From contig CAYJIJ010000017.1 in assembly GCA_964370185.1 (NCBI GenBank), forward strand, positions 1 through 38,892: a DNA stretch of 38,892 nucleotides, in the 5' to 3' direction. The stretch comes from CAYJEQ01 sp964370185 (lineage in GTDB: Bacteria > Bacillota > Clostridia > Oscillospirales > Ruminococcaceae). Positions 29,735 through 38,474 of this stretch are shown here, piece by piece. The notes under the pieces are model-generated. The model was given only the letters and a program-made list of their open reading frames with translations, ran no database searches and had not been told where the DNA came from. Numbering within the stretch: the first letter of the stretch is position 1; each line of letters opens with the position of its first letter. Position numbers and translations under genes: made by a program.

Positions 29735-30555
29735 ATGGATAGGCTTATGGTAAATATAGATAGACTTAATGCACTCATACCATATATGAACTTCTTACAG
29801 AATATCACAGGGACTGATACCGAGATAATCCTGTATAATGCAGTAGAACAGACAGTCCATCATGTAATAAACCCATTTGACAACGAAGCGGTACAAGGTG
29901 GAAAAATACGCCCTCTTGAAAAAGAATTTATCAAAAATAAAATACACCTTGAAACTGATTATATTGTAAATTTTAGGGCGGTGTCCAAATCAAAAAACAA
30001 ACTAAAAACCGCTACATATTTTTATATGGATGAAAATAAAGAACTTTATGCACTGCTTTCAGTGAGCATAAAAGTGGATAGACTTATAGAGCTTAGGGAT
30101 ATAGTAAATGACATGATAAGCGGAAGTCACCTCTCACCCGAAAGCAAAGAGCTTTATAATAATTACGATGTCCCATTTGATAAACTCATGCTTGATAAAA
30201 TTTTGGTGGAAGCAGGGAACTACTCGGCACCTGCGGACAGATTATCCTATGAAGAGCGAATGGATTTGATGCGCAATTTGGAAAAACANNNNNNNNNNNN
30301 NNNNNNNNNNNNNNNNNNNNNNNNNNNNNNNNNNNNNNNNNNNNNNNNNNNNNNNNNNNNNNNNNNNNNNNNNNNNNNNNNNNNNNNNCGGACAGATTAT
30401 CCTATGAAGAGCGAATGGATTTGATGCGCAATTTGGAAAAACAAGGAGTGTTCTTAGTAAAAGGTGCGGTGAGTGAGCTTGCTCAGATAATGAAAACCAC
30501 CGAAACAAGTATTTATCGCTACCTAAATAAACTTGCCGAAGAAAAAGGTGAATAG
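29735..30555 (+). CDS. YheO/DauR-like transcriptional regulator, interrupted by a scaffold gap
   Basis: The N-terminal ~115 residues resemble the PAS-like YheO domain: LNALIPYMNFLQNITGTDTE, then TATYFYMDENKELYALLSVS. The C-terminal HTH is visible after the gap: EERMDLMRNLEKQGVFLVKG, then AVSELAQIMKTTETSIYRYL. Taken as written, 100 N break the frame. If the duplicated 55 nt and the N run are collapsed (155 positions), the frame joins exactly and gives 221 residues ending at a TAG (30553-30555), typical of the family. The start is ATG 29735 or, less likely, ATG 29747; both have poor ribosome binding sites. Family members control amino-acid utilisation genes; the target here is unknown, but an Lrp-type regulator and an aminotransferase follow. 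Confidence 0.85.
30234..30443. repeat. 100-N scaffold gap flanked by an identical 55-nt overlap
   Basis: 30234-30288 is identical to 30389-30443 with 100 N between them, the same arrangement as at 14718-14927. Collapsing it restores an open, family-length reading frame, which supports an assembly origin. Confidence 0.93.
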
Positions 30556-30616
30556 GAAAGATAAAGCAGTGCATTTAGATTTATTATGCCTGCATACTTA
30601 AAAGGAGAATGAAACC

Positions 30617-31096
30617 ATGGAAAAACTGTTAGAACTGCTAAACGAAAACTCAAAACTTACAAATTTACAGCTTGCGGCGATGATGGGCGAAACAGAAGAT
30701 AGTATTGCGGCAAAGATAGAAGCATATGAAAAAAATGGTACAATTCGAGGTTACCAAGCAATTATCGACTGGGATAAAACCCCGAATGACTACATAATAG
30801 CACAAATCCAACTAAAAGTAATTCCGCAAAAAAATATGGGATTTGATGAAATTGCAAACAGCATAGCTGAGTATGAAGAGGTAAAATCGGTTTATCTCAT
30901 GAGCGGCGGCTGTGACATACTGCTCACAATAAGCGGCACAAGCTTTAAGGAAGTGGCACTATTTGTGGCACACCGCCTTGCACCAATGGATGTAGTACAA
31001 TCAACGGCTACAAGCTTTGTACTGCACAAATACAAAGAGCAGGGTATATTTTTCACTGATAATACGACGGACGAGAGGGAGGTCACCAAGCTTTGA
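30617..31096 (+). CDS. Lrp/AsnC-family transcriptional regulator
   Basis: 159 residues. The N-terminal helix-turn-helix (MEKLLELLNENSKLTNLQLA, then AAMMGETEDSIAAKIEAYEK) and linker GTIRGYQAIIDW lead to the C-terminal RAM effector domain (EEVKSVYLMSGGCDILLTIS and HRLAPMDVVQSTATSFVLHK). Such proteins sense amino acids and regulate their metabolism. GGAG precedes the ATG. Its stop TGA overlaps the ATG of the following aminotransferase gene by one base, so the pair is translated together and the regulator probably controls its partner. Confidence 0.95.
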   Translation: MEKLLELLNENSKLTNLQLAAMMGETEDSIAAKIEAYEKNGTIRGYQAIIDWDKTPNDYIIAQIQLKVIPQKNMGFDEIANSIAEYEEVKSVYLMSGGCDILLTISGTSFKEVALFVAHRLAPMDVVQSTATSFVLHKYKEQGIFFTDNTTDEREVTKL

Positions 31097-32268
31097 TGGA
31101 CTACAACAAAATCTTAAATCCTGCCGTATTATCCATTAAACCCTCGGGAATAAGACGTTTTTTTGATCTTGCCGCAGAGATGGAGGGTGTAATTTCCTTA
31201 GGGGTGGGTGAGCCCGATTTTAAAACACCTTGGAATGTGCGCAAAGCGGCTATATCCACACTTGAAAAAGGGCAGACATGGTACACCTCAAATGCAGGGA
31301 TGACACCACTCAAAGAAGGAATTACCGACTATTTAAAGCGCAGATTTAATCTGTCGTATGATTATAGAGATCAAGTGCTTGTAACAGTGGGAGGCTCCGA
31401 GGCGATAGATTTGCTTTTAAGGAGTGTTATATCCCCCGGTTGTGAAGTACTGATTCCCGAGCCATGTTTTGTGGCGTATTCGCCAATAGTACAGCTCTGC
31501 GGTGCAGTTCCTGTTCCGATTGCTACCTCGGCAGAAGATGCTTTTCGTCTAACCGCGAAATCACTTAAAGAACACATCACCGATAAAACAAAAATGCTTA
31601 TATTCCCATTCCCAAACAACCCCACAGGTGCGGTTATGCGCCGTGAACATTTGGAGGAAATAGCCGAAATCTTAAGGGGCACCGATATAATTGTGATGTC
31701 CGACGAGATTTATGCCGAGCTGACCTTTGAGGGTAAGCATGTATCAATTGCAGAGATTGATGGCATGTATGAACGCACTGTTATTATAAATGGCTTCTCA
31801 AAAACCTATGCCATGACAGGTTGGCGACTTGGATATGCGGTAGGCCCTGAGCCAATTATTTCACTAATGCTAAAACTTCACCAGTTCGCAATTATGTGTG
31901 CGCCGACAGTAAGCCAGTATGCGGCTATTGAAGCACTGAAAAACTGTGACGAAGATGTAGAGTACATGTGTGACCAATATGATATGAGAAGAAAACTATT
32001 GGTGGACACTCTAAACCGATTAGGTCTTACCTGCTTTAACCCTGAGGGGGCATTCTATGTTTTCCCATCAATTAAAATTACAGGGATGAGCAGTGAGGAG
32101 TTTTGCGAAAAACTTTTACTGAGCAAAAAAGTTGCGGTAATACCGGGCACTGCATTCGGAGAGTGTGGGGAAGGATTTGTGAGAATTTCTTATTCATATA
32201 GCATAAACCACCTCACTGAAGCACTTAAGAGAATAGAAGAGTTTTTAAAAGAAAACGAAATTTTGTAG
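31093..32268 (+). CDS. PLP-dependent class I aminotransferase
   Basis: 391 residues of the aspartate-aminotransferase superfamily. Marked positions: ISLGVGEPDFKTPWNVRKAA near the N-terminus, the nucleotide-cradle motif FPNNPTGAVM, SDEIYAELTF with the pyridine-binding Asp, the Schiff-base lysine in INGFSKTYAMTGWRLGY, and a C-terminal substrate-carboxylate Arg in EGFVRISYSYS. The fold class and cofactor are secure; the substrate is not. The start can be TTG 31093 (GGAGG 10 nt upstream) or ATG 31096. It is coupled to the Lrp-type regulator, a frequent pair in Clostridia. Confidence 0.93.
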   Translation: MMDYNKILNPAVLSIKPSGIRRFFDLAAEMEGVISLGVGEPDFKTPWNVRKAAISTLEKGQTWYTSNAGMTPLKEGITDYLKRRFNLSYDYRDQVLVTVGGSEAIDLLLRSVISPGCEVLIPEPCFVAYSPIVQLCGAVPVPIATSAEDAFRLTAKSLKEHITDKTKMLIFPFPNNPTGAVMRREHLEEIAEILRGTDIIVMSDEIYAELTFEGKHVSIAEIDGMYERTVIINGFSKTYAMTGWRLGYAVGPEPIISLMLKLHQFAIMCAPTVSQYAAIEALKNCDEDVEYMCDQYDMRRKLLVDTLNRLGLTCFNPEGAFYVFPSIKITGMSSEEFCEKLLLSKKVAVIPGTAFGECGEGFVRISYSYSINHLTEALKRIEEFLKENEIL

Positions 32269-32320
32269 ATATTCGTTTAAAACTATTAAAGATAAATGCA
32301 TGAAAGGAAAGGTCATCGGG

Positions 32321-33988
32321 ATGGTAAATACAAGTGGAAAGAAAATAGTGATAGTTGGCGGAGTTGCAGGTGGTGCAGGAAGTGCAGCAAGACTGCGAAG
32401 ACTCAGCGAAGAAAACGAGATTATTATTCTTGAAAAAGGGGAGTTTATCTCCTTTGCAAACTGTGGACTACCATACTATATAAGCGGTGTAATAAGCGAT
32501 AAGGAAAGCTTACTTGTCCAGACGGTCTCAGGATTTTCAAAGCGATTTAATGTGGATGTAAGGGTGTTTTCCGAGGCTGTGGGCGTGGATTGTTTAACAA
32601 AAACCGTGAGGGTAAAAAACCATACGGAGAACACTGAATATGATTTAAATTACGATGAGCTCATACTATCACCCGGTGCAAATCCAGTAATGCCAGCAAT
32701 TCCCATGGCGAAAGAAATGCCGATATTCACCCTTAGAAACATCCCCGATACCTATGAAATAAAGGATTTTTTAACTCAAAAAGCTCCCAAAACCGCATGC
32801 GTAATCGGTGGGGGATTTATAGGCATTGAAGTGGCAGAAAATCTGCATATGGCAGGTGTGAAAGTCACTGTGGTTGAGGCTATGAGCCACTTAATGCCAA
32901 ATATTGATGAAGACATGAGCCACGGAGTGCATAATCACCTCAGAGAAAAAGGTGTAAGCTTAGCACTCGGAAAAATAGCTTCTGAAATCACAACGGATGG
33001 AGTTTCACTAAATGATGGCTCTTTCATCCCAGCCGATATGGTTATAATCTCGGTGGGAGTATCCCCAGCGACTGAATTTTTAAAAGACAGTGGCATTGCA
33101 CTCGGAAAAAGTGGCGAAATACTTGTGGATGAGAATTTAAAGACCTCAAAAGAAAATGTCTGGGCAGTGGGCGATGCTATTTCGGTGCAAAATTTCCTTT
33201 CAAAGGAGCAGGGTATTATACCACTTGCAGGCCCTGCTAATAAACAAGCGAGAATAGTAGCCGATAGAATTATGGGCAGAAATAGCATATACAAAGGCAC
33301 GCAAGGGACGAGCATTGCTAAAATATTCGACCTCACGGTGGCTTCAACTGGGCTCACAGAGCAGGACTGCATAAATACGGGCAAATCCTACCATAAGGCG
33401 TTTGTCACAGCAAATCATCACGCAGGATATTATCCAAATCCTAAGGTAATGGCGATAAAGCTCCTTTTTGCAAAAGAGGATGGCAGAGTTTTAGGAGGGC
33501 AGATAGTTGGTCCCGAGGGTGTGGACAAACGAATGGATGTCTTAGCTACTGCGATAAGAGCTGAGATGACTGTATTCGATTTGCAGGAGCTTGAGCTTGC
33601 CTATGCACCGCCATTCTCCTCCGCAAAAGACCCTATAAACATGGCAGGTTATGTGGGTGAAAATATTATGCTCGGTGAAATGAAAGTTAGCACATTTAAA
33701 GAAGTTGCTGATATGGGGCAAGAAGTTATAAAACTCGATGTGCGCACAGTGGAAGAGTTTAATAGGGGAGCAGTCGATGGCTTTATAAATATCCCACTTG
33801 ACGATTTAAAAGCACAAATTAATACACTCGATAAAACTAAGCCTATACACATAATGTGCCAAGCAGGGCTAAGGGGATATCTGGCAATAAGAATTCTCAC
33901 CCAAGCAGGCTTTGACTGCTATAATGTTTTTGGTTCATGGATGTGGTACAGCATGTATAAAGCAGATACCGAGCAGAGAGGGAGTTAA
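32321..33988 (+). CDS. CoA-disulfide reductase-type flavoprotein with C-terminal rhodanese domain
   Basis: 555 residues from the ATG at 32321, chosen because AGGAAAGG stands 8 nt upstream; the ATG at 32300 has none. The FAD-binding Rossmann motif is IVIVGGVAGGAGSAARLRRL. The single redox cysteine is in ISFANCGLPYYISG (Cys near 47), as in NADH oxidase/CoA-disulfide reductases. The NAD-binding motif is CVIGGGFIGIEVAENL and the second FAD motif VWAVGDAISV. The last ~90 residues are a rhodanese domain with active Cys in HIMCQAGLRGYLA. The fusion is known as CoADR-RHD and reduces CoA- or polysulfide-type disulfides. A strong terminator follows. Confidence 0.93.
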   Translation: MVNTSGKKIVIVGGVAGGAGSAARLRRLSEENEIIILEKGEFISFANCGLPYYISGVISDKESLLVQTVSGFSKRFNVDVRVFSEAVGVDCLTKTVRVKNHTENTEYDLNYDELILSPGANPVMPAIPMAKEMPIFTLRNIPDTYEIKDFLTQKAPKTACVIGGGFIGIEVAENLHMAGVKVTVVEAMSHLMPNIDEDMSHGVHNHLREKGVSLALGKIASEITTDGVSLNDGSFIPADMVIISVGVSPATEFLKDSGIALGKSGEILVDENLKTSKENVWAVGDAISVQNFLSKEQGIIPLAGPANKQARIVADRIMGRNSIYKGTQGTSIAKIFDLTVASTGLTEQDCINTGKSYHKAFVTANHHAGYYPNPKVMAIKLLFAKEDGRVLGGQIVGPEGVDKRMDVLATAIRAEMTVFDLQELELAYAPPFSSAKDPINMAGYVGENIMLGEMKVSTFKEVADMGQEVIKLDVRTVEEFNRGAVDGFINIPLDDLKAQINTLDKTKPIHIMCQAGLRGYLAIRILTQAGFDCYNVFGSWMWYSMYKADTEQRGS

Positions 33989-34033
33989 TTTTTTAAAAAT
34001 ATCTCTGCCATATAAGGCTGCCTATAAAAAAAT

Positions 34034-34066
34034 AAATTACCACTATCAAACCGATAGTGGTAATTT
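34034..34066 (+). terminator. Intrinsic terminator after the CoA-disulfide reductase gene
   Basis: Perfect 14-bp stem (34034-34047 with 34053-34066), a 5-nt loop and a T-rich tail (TATTTTTAT): a textbook intrinsic terminator on the plus strand. Confidence 0.9.
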
Positions 34067-34076
34067 TATTTTTATA

Positions 34077-34093
34077 AGATTATGCTCATTTTA
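34077..34093. repeat. 17-nt sequence repeated at 38466-38482
   Basis: AGATTATGCTCATTTTA is identical at 34077-34093 and 38466-38482. Each copy lies at the 3' end of a minus-strand gene and right after a plus-strand terminator whose T-rich tail is also similar. Confidence 0.6.
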
Positions 34094-34558
34094 TATAGAT
34101 AAAGTATCAATCACATCAAAAATAAATTTGTCTTTATCACTATCAAAAAAACTATGAACTTCCATTCCGAGGTAATCTATAACTTTAGTGCTACCATCTT
34201 CCATAATAAAATTCTCTGTAAAGCGAGTCGTTATGCCAACAAAAATATCTCCGTCATCATCGCAATTAATTGAAATGTCGCTGATATACCATTCGCCTGT
34301 AAGACGATTCCATTGTGGGAACATATTTTCATCATTATTACACAATCTTTCATCATACAAGTAGGCTGTAGTTTCTTTTCTTACAATTTCCAACAAGTTG
34401 CTTTCATGTTCCTTATACACTTCCCATAATTCTTCTTTACTCCTATCACAATCGTATATATCATATGATATTCGTGGTTTCAGTTGGTTTTCATAACGCA
34501 CATAATCATTATTCGCATTTTCTTTTGTCATAAATATTTGTTTTAATGGCTTTATCAT
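34091..34558 (-). CDS. Small acidic soluble protein of unknown function
   Basis: 155 residues, no signal peptide or membrane helix, rich in Asp/Glu. I recognise no family. The readable pattern is helix (EELWEVYKEHESNLLEIVRK), then beta strands with many acids (GEWYISDISINCDDDGDIFV, GITTRFTENFIMEDGSTKVI) and a final helix-forming end (DKDKFIFDVIDTLSI). This resembles small immunity-type proteins of polymorphic toxin systems, but no toxin gene is adjacent, so I do not call it that. GGGGAAG precedes the ATG by 8 nt. It is transcribed alone, between two terminators. Its 3' end shares 17 nt with the end of the small gene at 38475. Confidence 0.75.
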   Translation of the reverse strand: MIKPLKQIFMTKENANNDYVRYENQLKPRISYDIYDCDRSKEELWEVYKEHESNLLEIVRKETTAYLYDERLCNNDENMFPQWNRLTGEWYISDISINCDDDGDIFVGITTRFTENFIMEDGSTKVIDYLGMEVHSFFDSDKDKFIFDVIDTLSI

Positions 34559-34686
34559 TTTGTTTTCTTCCCCGTTCCTATTATATAAATAATCTTTAAT
34601 AAAGTATACTACAGAGAAAATAATATTTCAAATTAATTTCAGTGAGAATAGTAGAGTGTATATACACCTACAAATCCCATAAAATT

Positions 34687-34723
34687 AAGGCTGTTTCACT
34701 GACATATACAGTGAAACAGCCTT
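34687..34723 (-). terminator. Terminator of the UPF0210/ACT unit
   Basis: Perfect 15-bp stem (34687-34701 with 34709-34723) and a 7-nt loop. On the minus strand it is followed by AATTTTATG. It lies 14 nt after the stop of the UPF0210 gene. Confidence 0.85.
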
Positions 34724-34736
34724 GTAAAATAAATTA

Positions 34737-36101
34737 CTAATTCTTCAAACTCTGAAGTGGTGCAGGTATCTGCCCACCCCTATTAATAAATGTTGCAGGG
34801 GAATTGGTGTTTACTTTCATAATTGGCCCTGTGCCAAATAATCCACCAAACTCAAGCTCTTCACCGTCTTTTCTGCCTATTGCAGGAATTAGACGAACAG
34901 CCGTTGTCTTAGAGTTTATCATGCCTATTGCCGCCTCATCGGCGATAATAGCGGAGATAATCTCGGCAGGAGTATCACCTGGGATTGCAATCATATCAAG
35001 ACCAACGGAGCAAACTGCGGTCATAGCTTCAAGCTTCTCAATCGTGAGAGCACCCTCTCTCGCCGCTCTAATCATGCCTGCGTCTTCGGTTACAGGAATA
35101 AATGCACCCGATAGCCCACCAATGCGTGAGGACGCCATAACGCCACCTTTTTTAACCGCATCGTTTAGAAGTGCAAGTGCGGCGGTTGTGCCATGAGCAC
35201 CACAACGCTCAAGACCCATTTCCTCCAGAATATGCGCAACAGAGTCGCCCACTGCAGGAGTTGGGGCAAGGGATAAATCCACTATCCCGAATTTAACGCC
35301 AAGGCGCTTGGAAGCTTCAGTGCCCACAAGCTGACCCATACGGGTTATTTTAAATGCTGTCTTTTTGATTGTGTCAGCAATTTCATCAATCGGACTGTTT
35401 TTATCCATTTTTGATATTGCTGCACGCACAACTCCAGGACCGGAAACACCCACATTTATAACACAGTCCGCTTCACCCACACCGTGGAAAGCACCTGCCA
35501 TAAATGGGTTGTCCTCGGGTGCATTACAAAATACAACTATTTTAGCCGCACCCATACATTCCTTATCGGCGGTGAGTTCAGCAGATTCTTTAATGATTTT
35601 ACCCATCATCTTTACAGCATCCATGTTTATGCCAGCTTTGGTGGAGCCAATATTAACCGAAGAGCATACCTGTGAAGTTTCTTTCATAGCCCTTGGAATT
35701 GAATTAATTAGCTCAATTTCTCCGGCGGCAAATCCTTTTTGCACAAGTGCACTGTAACCACCGATGAAATTTACCCCAACACGCTTAGCGGCATTTTCAA
35801 GAGTAACCGCATATTTCACAGGGTCGCCACCGCTAACAGCAAGCAGCATGGAAATAGGTGTAACAGAAATACGTTTATTTATAATTGGTATTCCATATTC
35901 TTTTTCTAAATCTTCACCCACTGAAACTAAGTTTTGCGCTAATCTTGTGATCTTAGAATAAATCTTTTCACATGAGCGCTCAATATTGGTATCTGCGCAG
36001 TCAAGCAGAGAAATACCCATTGTTATGGTTCGTATATCCAAGCTTTCATCTTGAACCATGCTTATGGTTTCAAGTATGTCCTTTTTATCTATAAATCTCA
36101 T
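34737..36101 (-). CDS. UPF0210 (DUF711) family protein
   Basis: 454 residues, the usual length of the family, distantly related to pyruvate-formate-lyase-like folds and of unknown reaction. Diagnostic stretches: DIRTITMGISLLDCADTNIE near the N-terminus, NFIGGYSALVQKGFA, CSSVNIGSTKAGINMDAVKM, MAGAFHGVGEADCVINVGVS, PTPAVGDSVAHILEEMGLE, and GRKDGEELEFGGLFGTGPIM at the end. The upstream ACT-domain gene (UPF0237) is its regular neighbour across Bacillota and Archaea, and they form one unit here (15 nt apart). The ACT protein is presumably its ligand-sensing partner. AGGGGG-like sequence precedes the ATG. Confidence 0.94.
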   Translation of the reverse strand: MRFIDKKDILETISMVQDESLDIRTITMGISLLDCADTNIERSCEKIYSKITRLAQNLVSVGEDLEKEYGIPIINKRISVTPISMLLAVSGGDPVKYAVTLENAAKRVGVNFIGGYSALVQKGFAAGEIELINSIPRAMKETSQVCSSVNIGSTKAGINMDAVKMMGKIIKESAELTADKECMGAAKIVVFCNAPEDNPFMAGAFHGVGEADCVINVGVSGPGVVRAAISKMDKNSPIDEIADTIKKTAFKITRMGQLVGTEASKRLGVKFGIVDLSLAPTPAVGDSVAHILEEMGLERCGAHGTTAALALLNDAVKKGGVMASSRIGGLSGAFIPVTEDAGMIRAAREGALTIEKLEAMTAVCSVGLDMIAIPGDTPAEIISAIIADEAAIGMINSKTTAVRLIPAIGRKDGEELEFGGLFGTGPIMKVNTNSPATFINRGGQIPAPLQSLKN

Positions 36102-36116
36102 TTTTCAGCAGTCCCC

Positions 36117-36386
36117 CTATATTTTGTGCATGGAATCGAATACATCTTCATGCATTACATGGATGGAAAGACCGAGCTCGTCACCAAGGGCTTTCATCTG
36201 GTCGGTGAATTCGCTTAGTTTGCAGTTGAGGTTGGATGCTTCCACCATCATTATCATCGCAAACATATCCTGCATTATCGACTGTGTAACATCTGTGACA
36301 TTCGCATTAGCCTTAGAACATTCCGTGCTTACCCTTGCTAAAATGCCCACCATATCTCTACCAAGTACTGTAATTACCGCTCTCAT
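36117..36386 (-). CDS. ACT-domain protein, UPF0237 family
   Basis: 89 residues forming one ACT domain: MRAVITVLGRDMVGILARVS, NVTDVTQSIMQDMFAMIMMV, and LGDELGLSIHVMHEDVFDSM. Such domains bind small ligands, often amino acids. The family travels with UPF0210, as here. AGGAGG lies 7 nt before the ATG. It is the first gene of the two-gene unit. The ligand is not known. Confidence 0.95.
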   Translation of the reverse strand: MRAVITVLGRDMVGILARVSTECSKANANVTDVTQSIMQDMFAMIMMVEASNLNCKLSEFTDQMKALGDELGLSIHVMHEDVFDSMHKI

Positions 36387-36735
36387 ACCATACCTCCTAA
36401 AGTGTTTTGTGACAATGTTAATTTAAAATACATACAAATTAAGTTCATCCCCATCCTTAAATCATAGATTTAGAGAGCAAACTAAAAAATATACAATAGC
36501 GCTAACTTGCCAACTTTGTTTATTTAATACAGTATATCACTATATTGACTTTTAAACAATATCAAATTATGTGTAAAACTTCTATTTATTTATCTATTTT
36601 TTTATAGGAGATATACAAATTAAAGGATTTTTATACATTTTTGCAGAAAAATCGTCTGAAAATTACTATTTTATATATTACGATTTTATGGTAATATGTT
36701 TATTAGTGAATTGTTTTTAAAAAAAGGAGAAAAAA
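36387..36735. other. Divergent intergenic region, ACT gene / PHP phosphatase gene
   Basis: 349 nt, strongly AT-rich. Possible plus-strand promoter elements are TTGACT near 36544 with a 17-nt spacer and a poor -10, and TTGCAG near 36642 with TACTAT after 17 nt; neither is convincing. No hairpin, repeat or small gene was found. Confidence 0.5.
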
Positions 36736-37542
36736 ATGTCAGCAAAACTTTTTGATAGCCACACACATACTCATTTTTCAATGGACAGTGGCGAAGACCC
36801 AAAAAATCTGGTAGAAACAGCGGTGAAAATGGGTGCTATGGGCATAGCAATTACCGACCACTGCGAAATGATAAACCATGAATGGGAATTTAGCCATATA
36901 AATTTACCTAAATCTATTAAAACAGCCCATGAGCTAAAAGCGCTATACAGCGAAAGGCTTATTATTTCTGCAGGGGTGGAGATAGGCGAAGCCACCTTCG
37001 ATCCTGCTAAAACCAAAGCTTTTTTTGATACTTTGCCACCACTGGACTTCATTCTTGGAAGTTGCCATACGATAAAAAGCGGATACGACTTTTATCTTTT
37101 CACACCCGAGGATGACATAAATAAGATACTTAGGGAATATTTTGAGCTGATGATAGAGCTGTGCGAAAATGCCGATATAGATATTCTTGCCCACCTTACA
37201 TACCCCTTAAGATATATAATAGGCAATTATGGGATAAAACCCGATATGCAGCTTTTTAAAACACTTATAGATAGGCTTCTTGAGACCGCTATAAAAAAAG
37301 AAATCGGCATGGAGATAAACACCTCTGGCTACCGCAAAAAATTTGGTATGAGTATGCCAACAATGGATATCGTAAAGCGTTATTACGATATGGGCGGTAG
37401 ATTAATCACCCTTGGCTCGGATGCCCATGTGGCAGAGGATATACTGCACAGTTTTGATATGGTGATAGCCGAGATGAAAGAAATAGGATTTAGCGAGTAC
37501 TGCTATTATTTAAACCGTGAGGCGAAATTTATTGAGATTTAA
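36736..37542 (+). CDS. PHP-domain phosphatase, histidinol-phosphatase (HisJ/HisK) type
   Basis: 268 residues of the polymerase-and-histidinol-phosphatase fold, which uses a cluster of metal ions. Metal ligands visible: DSHTHTHFSMD (motif 1), AITDHCEM (motif 2), a Glu in GVEIGEATF, FILGSCHTI (motif 3), DILAHLTYPL, and the C-terminal GSDAHVAEDI. The size fits histidinol-phosphatase, which removes phosphate from L-histidinol phosphate in histidine synthesis. No other his genes are near, so another phosphoester is possible. AAAGGAG precedes the ATG. The nitrilase gene follows 12 nt downstream, probably in one operon. Confidence 0.88.
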   Translation: MSAKLFDSHTHTHFSMDSGEDPKNLVETAVKMGAMGIAITDHCEMINHEWEFSHINLPKSIKTAHELKALYSERLIISAGVEIGEATFDPAKTKAFFDTLPPLDFILGSCHTIKSGYDFYLFTPEDDINKILREYFELMIELCENADIDILAHLTYPLRYIIGNYGIKPDMQLFKTLIDRLLETAIKKEIGMEINTSGYRKKFGMSMPTMDIVKRYYDMGGRLITLGSDAHVAEDILHSFDMVIAEMKEIGFSEYCYYLNREAKFIEI

Positions 37543-37554
37543 CAGAGGTGCATT

Positions 37555-38379
37555 ATGAATATAGCTTTAATACAAATGAAAGTCTCTGCTGAGAATGACG
37601 AAAATATCGACAGAGCACTATCTAAAATAAAAAAAGCCGCACAAAGCGGTGTGGATATGGCAGTGCTACCAGAAATGTTTTGCTGCCCATATGAAACTGC
37701 AAATTTCAAAGTCTACGCACAACCTCAGTCGGGAGAGAATGTTTTAAAGCTTTCAAAAGCTGCAAAGGAAAATAATATATATTTAGTAGCAGGCTCGATG
37801 CCCGAAATTGATGGCGGCAAAATATACAATACAAGCTATGTATTCGACCGCAGTGGCAATATGATTGCAAAGCATAGAAAATCACATTTATTTGATGTGG
37901 ATATAGTAGGGGGGCAACGCTTCTTTGAAAGCGAAACTCTCACAGCAGGCGATCAAATAACCGTATTCGATACTGAATTTGGCAAATTCGGACTTGCAAT
38001 CTGCTTTGATTTGAGATTTTCGGAAATTGCAAAAATAATGTCGCTTGAGGGTGCAAAGGGAATTATTGTCCCAGCCGCCTTTAATATGACTACGGGGCCT
38101 GCGCATTGGGAAGTGCTATTTAGGAGCAGGGCAATTGATAATCAGCTCTTTACGGTGGGAGTTGCTCCTGCAAGAGATTTGTCGGCAAGCTATCATTCAT
38201 ATGCTAATTCTATAATTGTTTCCCCATGGGGAGAAGTTCTTGCAAGGCTTGGCGAAGCTGAGGAAGAGCTTTATTATGAGCTAAACTTAAATCTTGTTGA
38301 GGAGATTAGAAAACAGCTCCCGATAATCAGTGCAAGACGCACTGATTTATATAAGATAGACAGATGCAGTGAGGATTAG
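37555..38379 (+). CDS. Carbon-nitrogen hydrolase (nitrilase superfamily, omega-amidase/Nit2-like)
   Basis: 274 residues. The catalytic triad of the superfamily is visible: Glu in MAVLPEMFCCPYE, Lys in KHRKSHLFDVD and Cys in GLAICFDLRFSE. ITVFDTEFGKFG and ANSIIVSPWGEVLA are typical. It most resembles omega-amidases, which hydrolyse alpha-ketoglutaramate or ketosuccinamate. The subfamily is an inference, and other amides are possible. Cytoplasmic: no signal. AGAGGTG precedes the ATG. It is the second gene of the PHP unit, ending in a strong terminator. Confidence 0.9.
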   Translation: MNIALIQMKVSAENDENIDRALSKIKKAAQSGVDMAVLPEMFCCPYETANFKVYAQPQSGENVLKLSKAAKENNIYLVAGSMPEIDGGKIYNTSYVFDRSGNMIAKHRKSHLFDVDIVGGQRFFESETLTAGDQITVFDTEFGKFGLAICFDLRFSEIAKIMSLEGAKGIIVPAAFNMTTGPAHWEVLFRSRAIDNQLFTVGVAPARDLSASYHSYANSIIVSPWGEVLARLGEAEEELYYELNLNLVEEIRKQLPIISARRTDLYKIDRCSED

Positions 38380-38419
38380 AGATTAAGTCTAATGTAGAAT
38401 AGTTATACGAACACATATA

Positions 38420-38461
38420 AAAAAGGGCTGACACTTAATCTATAAAGTGTTAGCCCTTTTT
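38420..38461 (+). terminator. Terminator after the nitrilase gene
   Basis: 17-nt arms (38420-38436 with 38445-38461, one G-T pair), an A-run before and a T-run within and after. Because of this symmetry it can work in both directions, also for the small minus-strand gene at 38475. Confidence 0.88.
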
Positions 38462-38474
38462 ATGCAGATTATGC

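Noticed and set aside
30242..30574. Minus-strand frame across the second N gap
   Set aside because: It uses the duplicated contig ends on both sides and is antisense to the YheO-like gene.
34091..34558. Toxin-immunity protein
   Set aside because: Only general resemblance in size and acidity; no toxin gene or polymorphic-toxin context beside it.
139..38461. CRISPR array or tRNA/rRNA genes
   Set aside because: No regularly spaced direct repeats and no cloverleaf or rRNA-like sequence were noticed anywhere in the window; the repeats found are inverted, paired or single.
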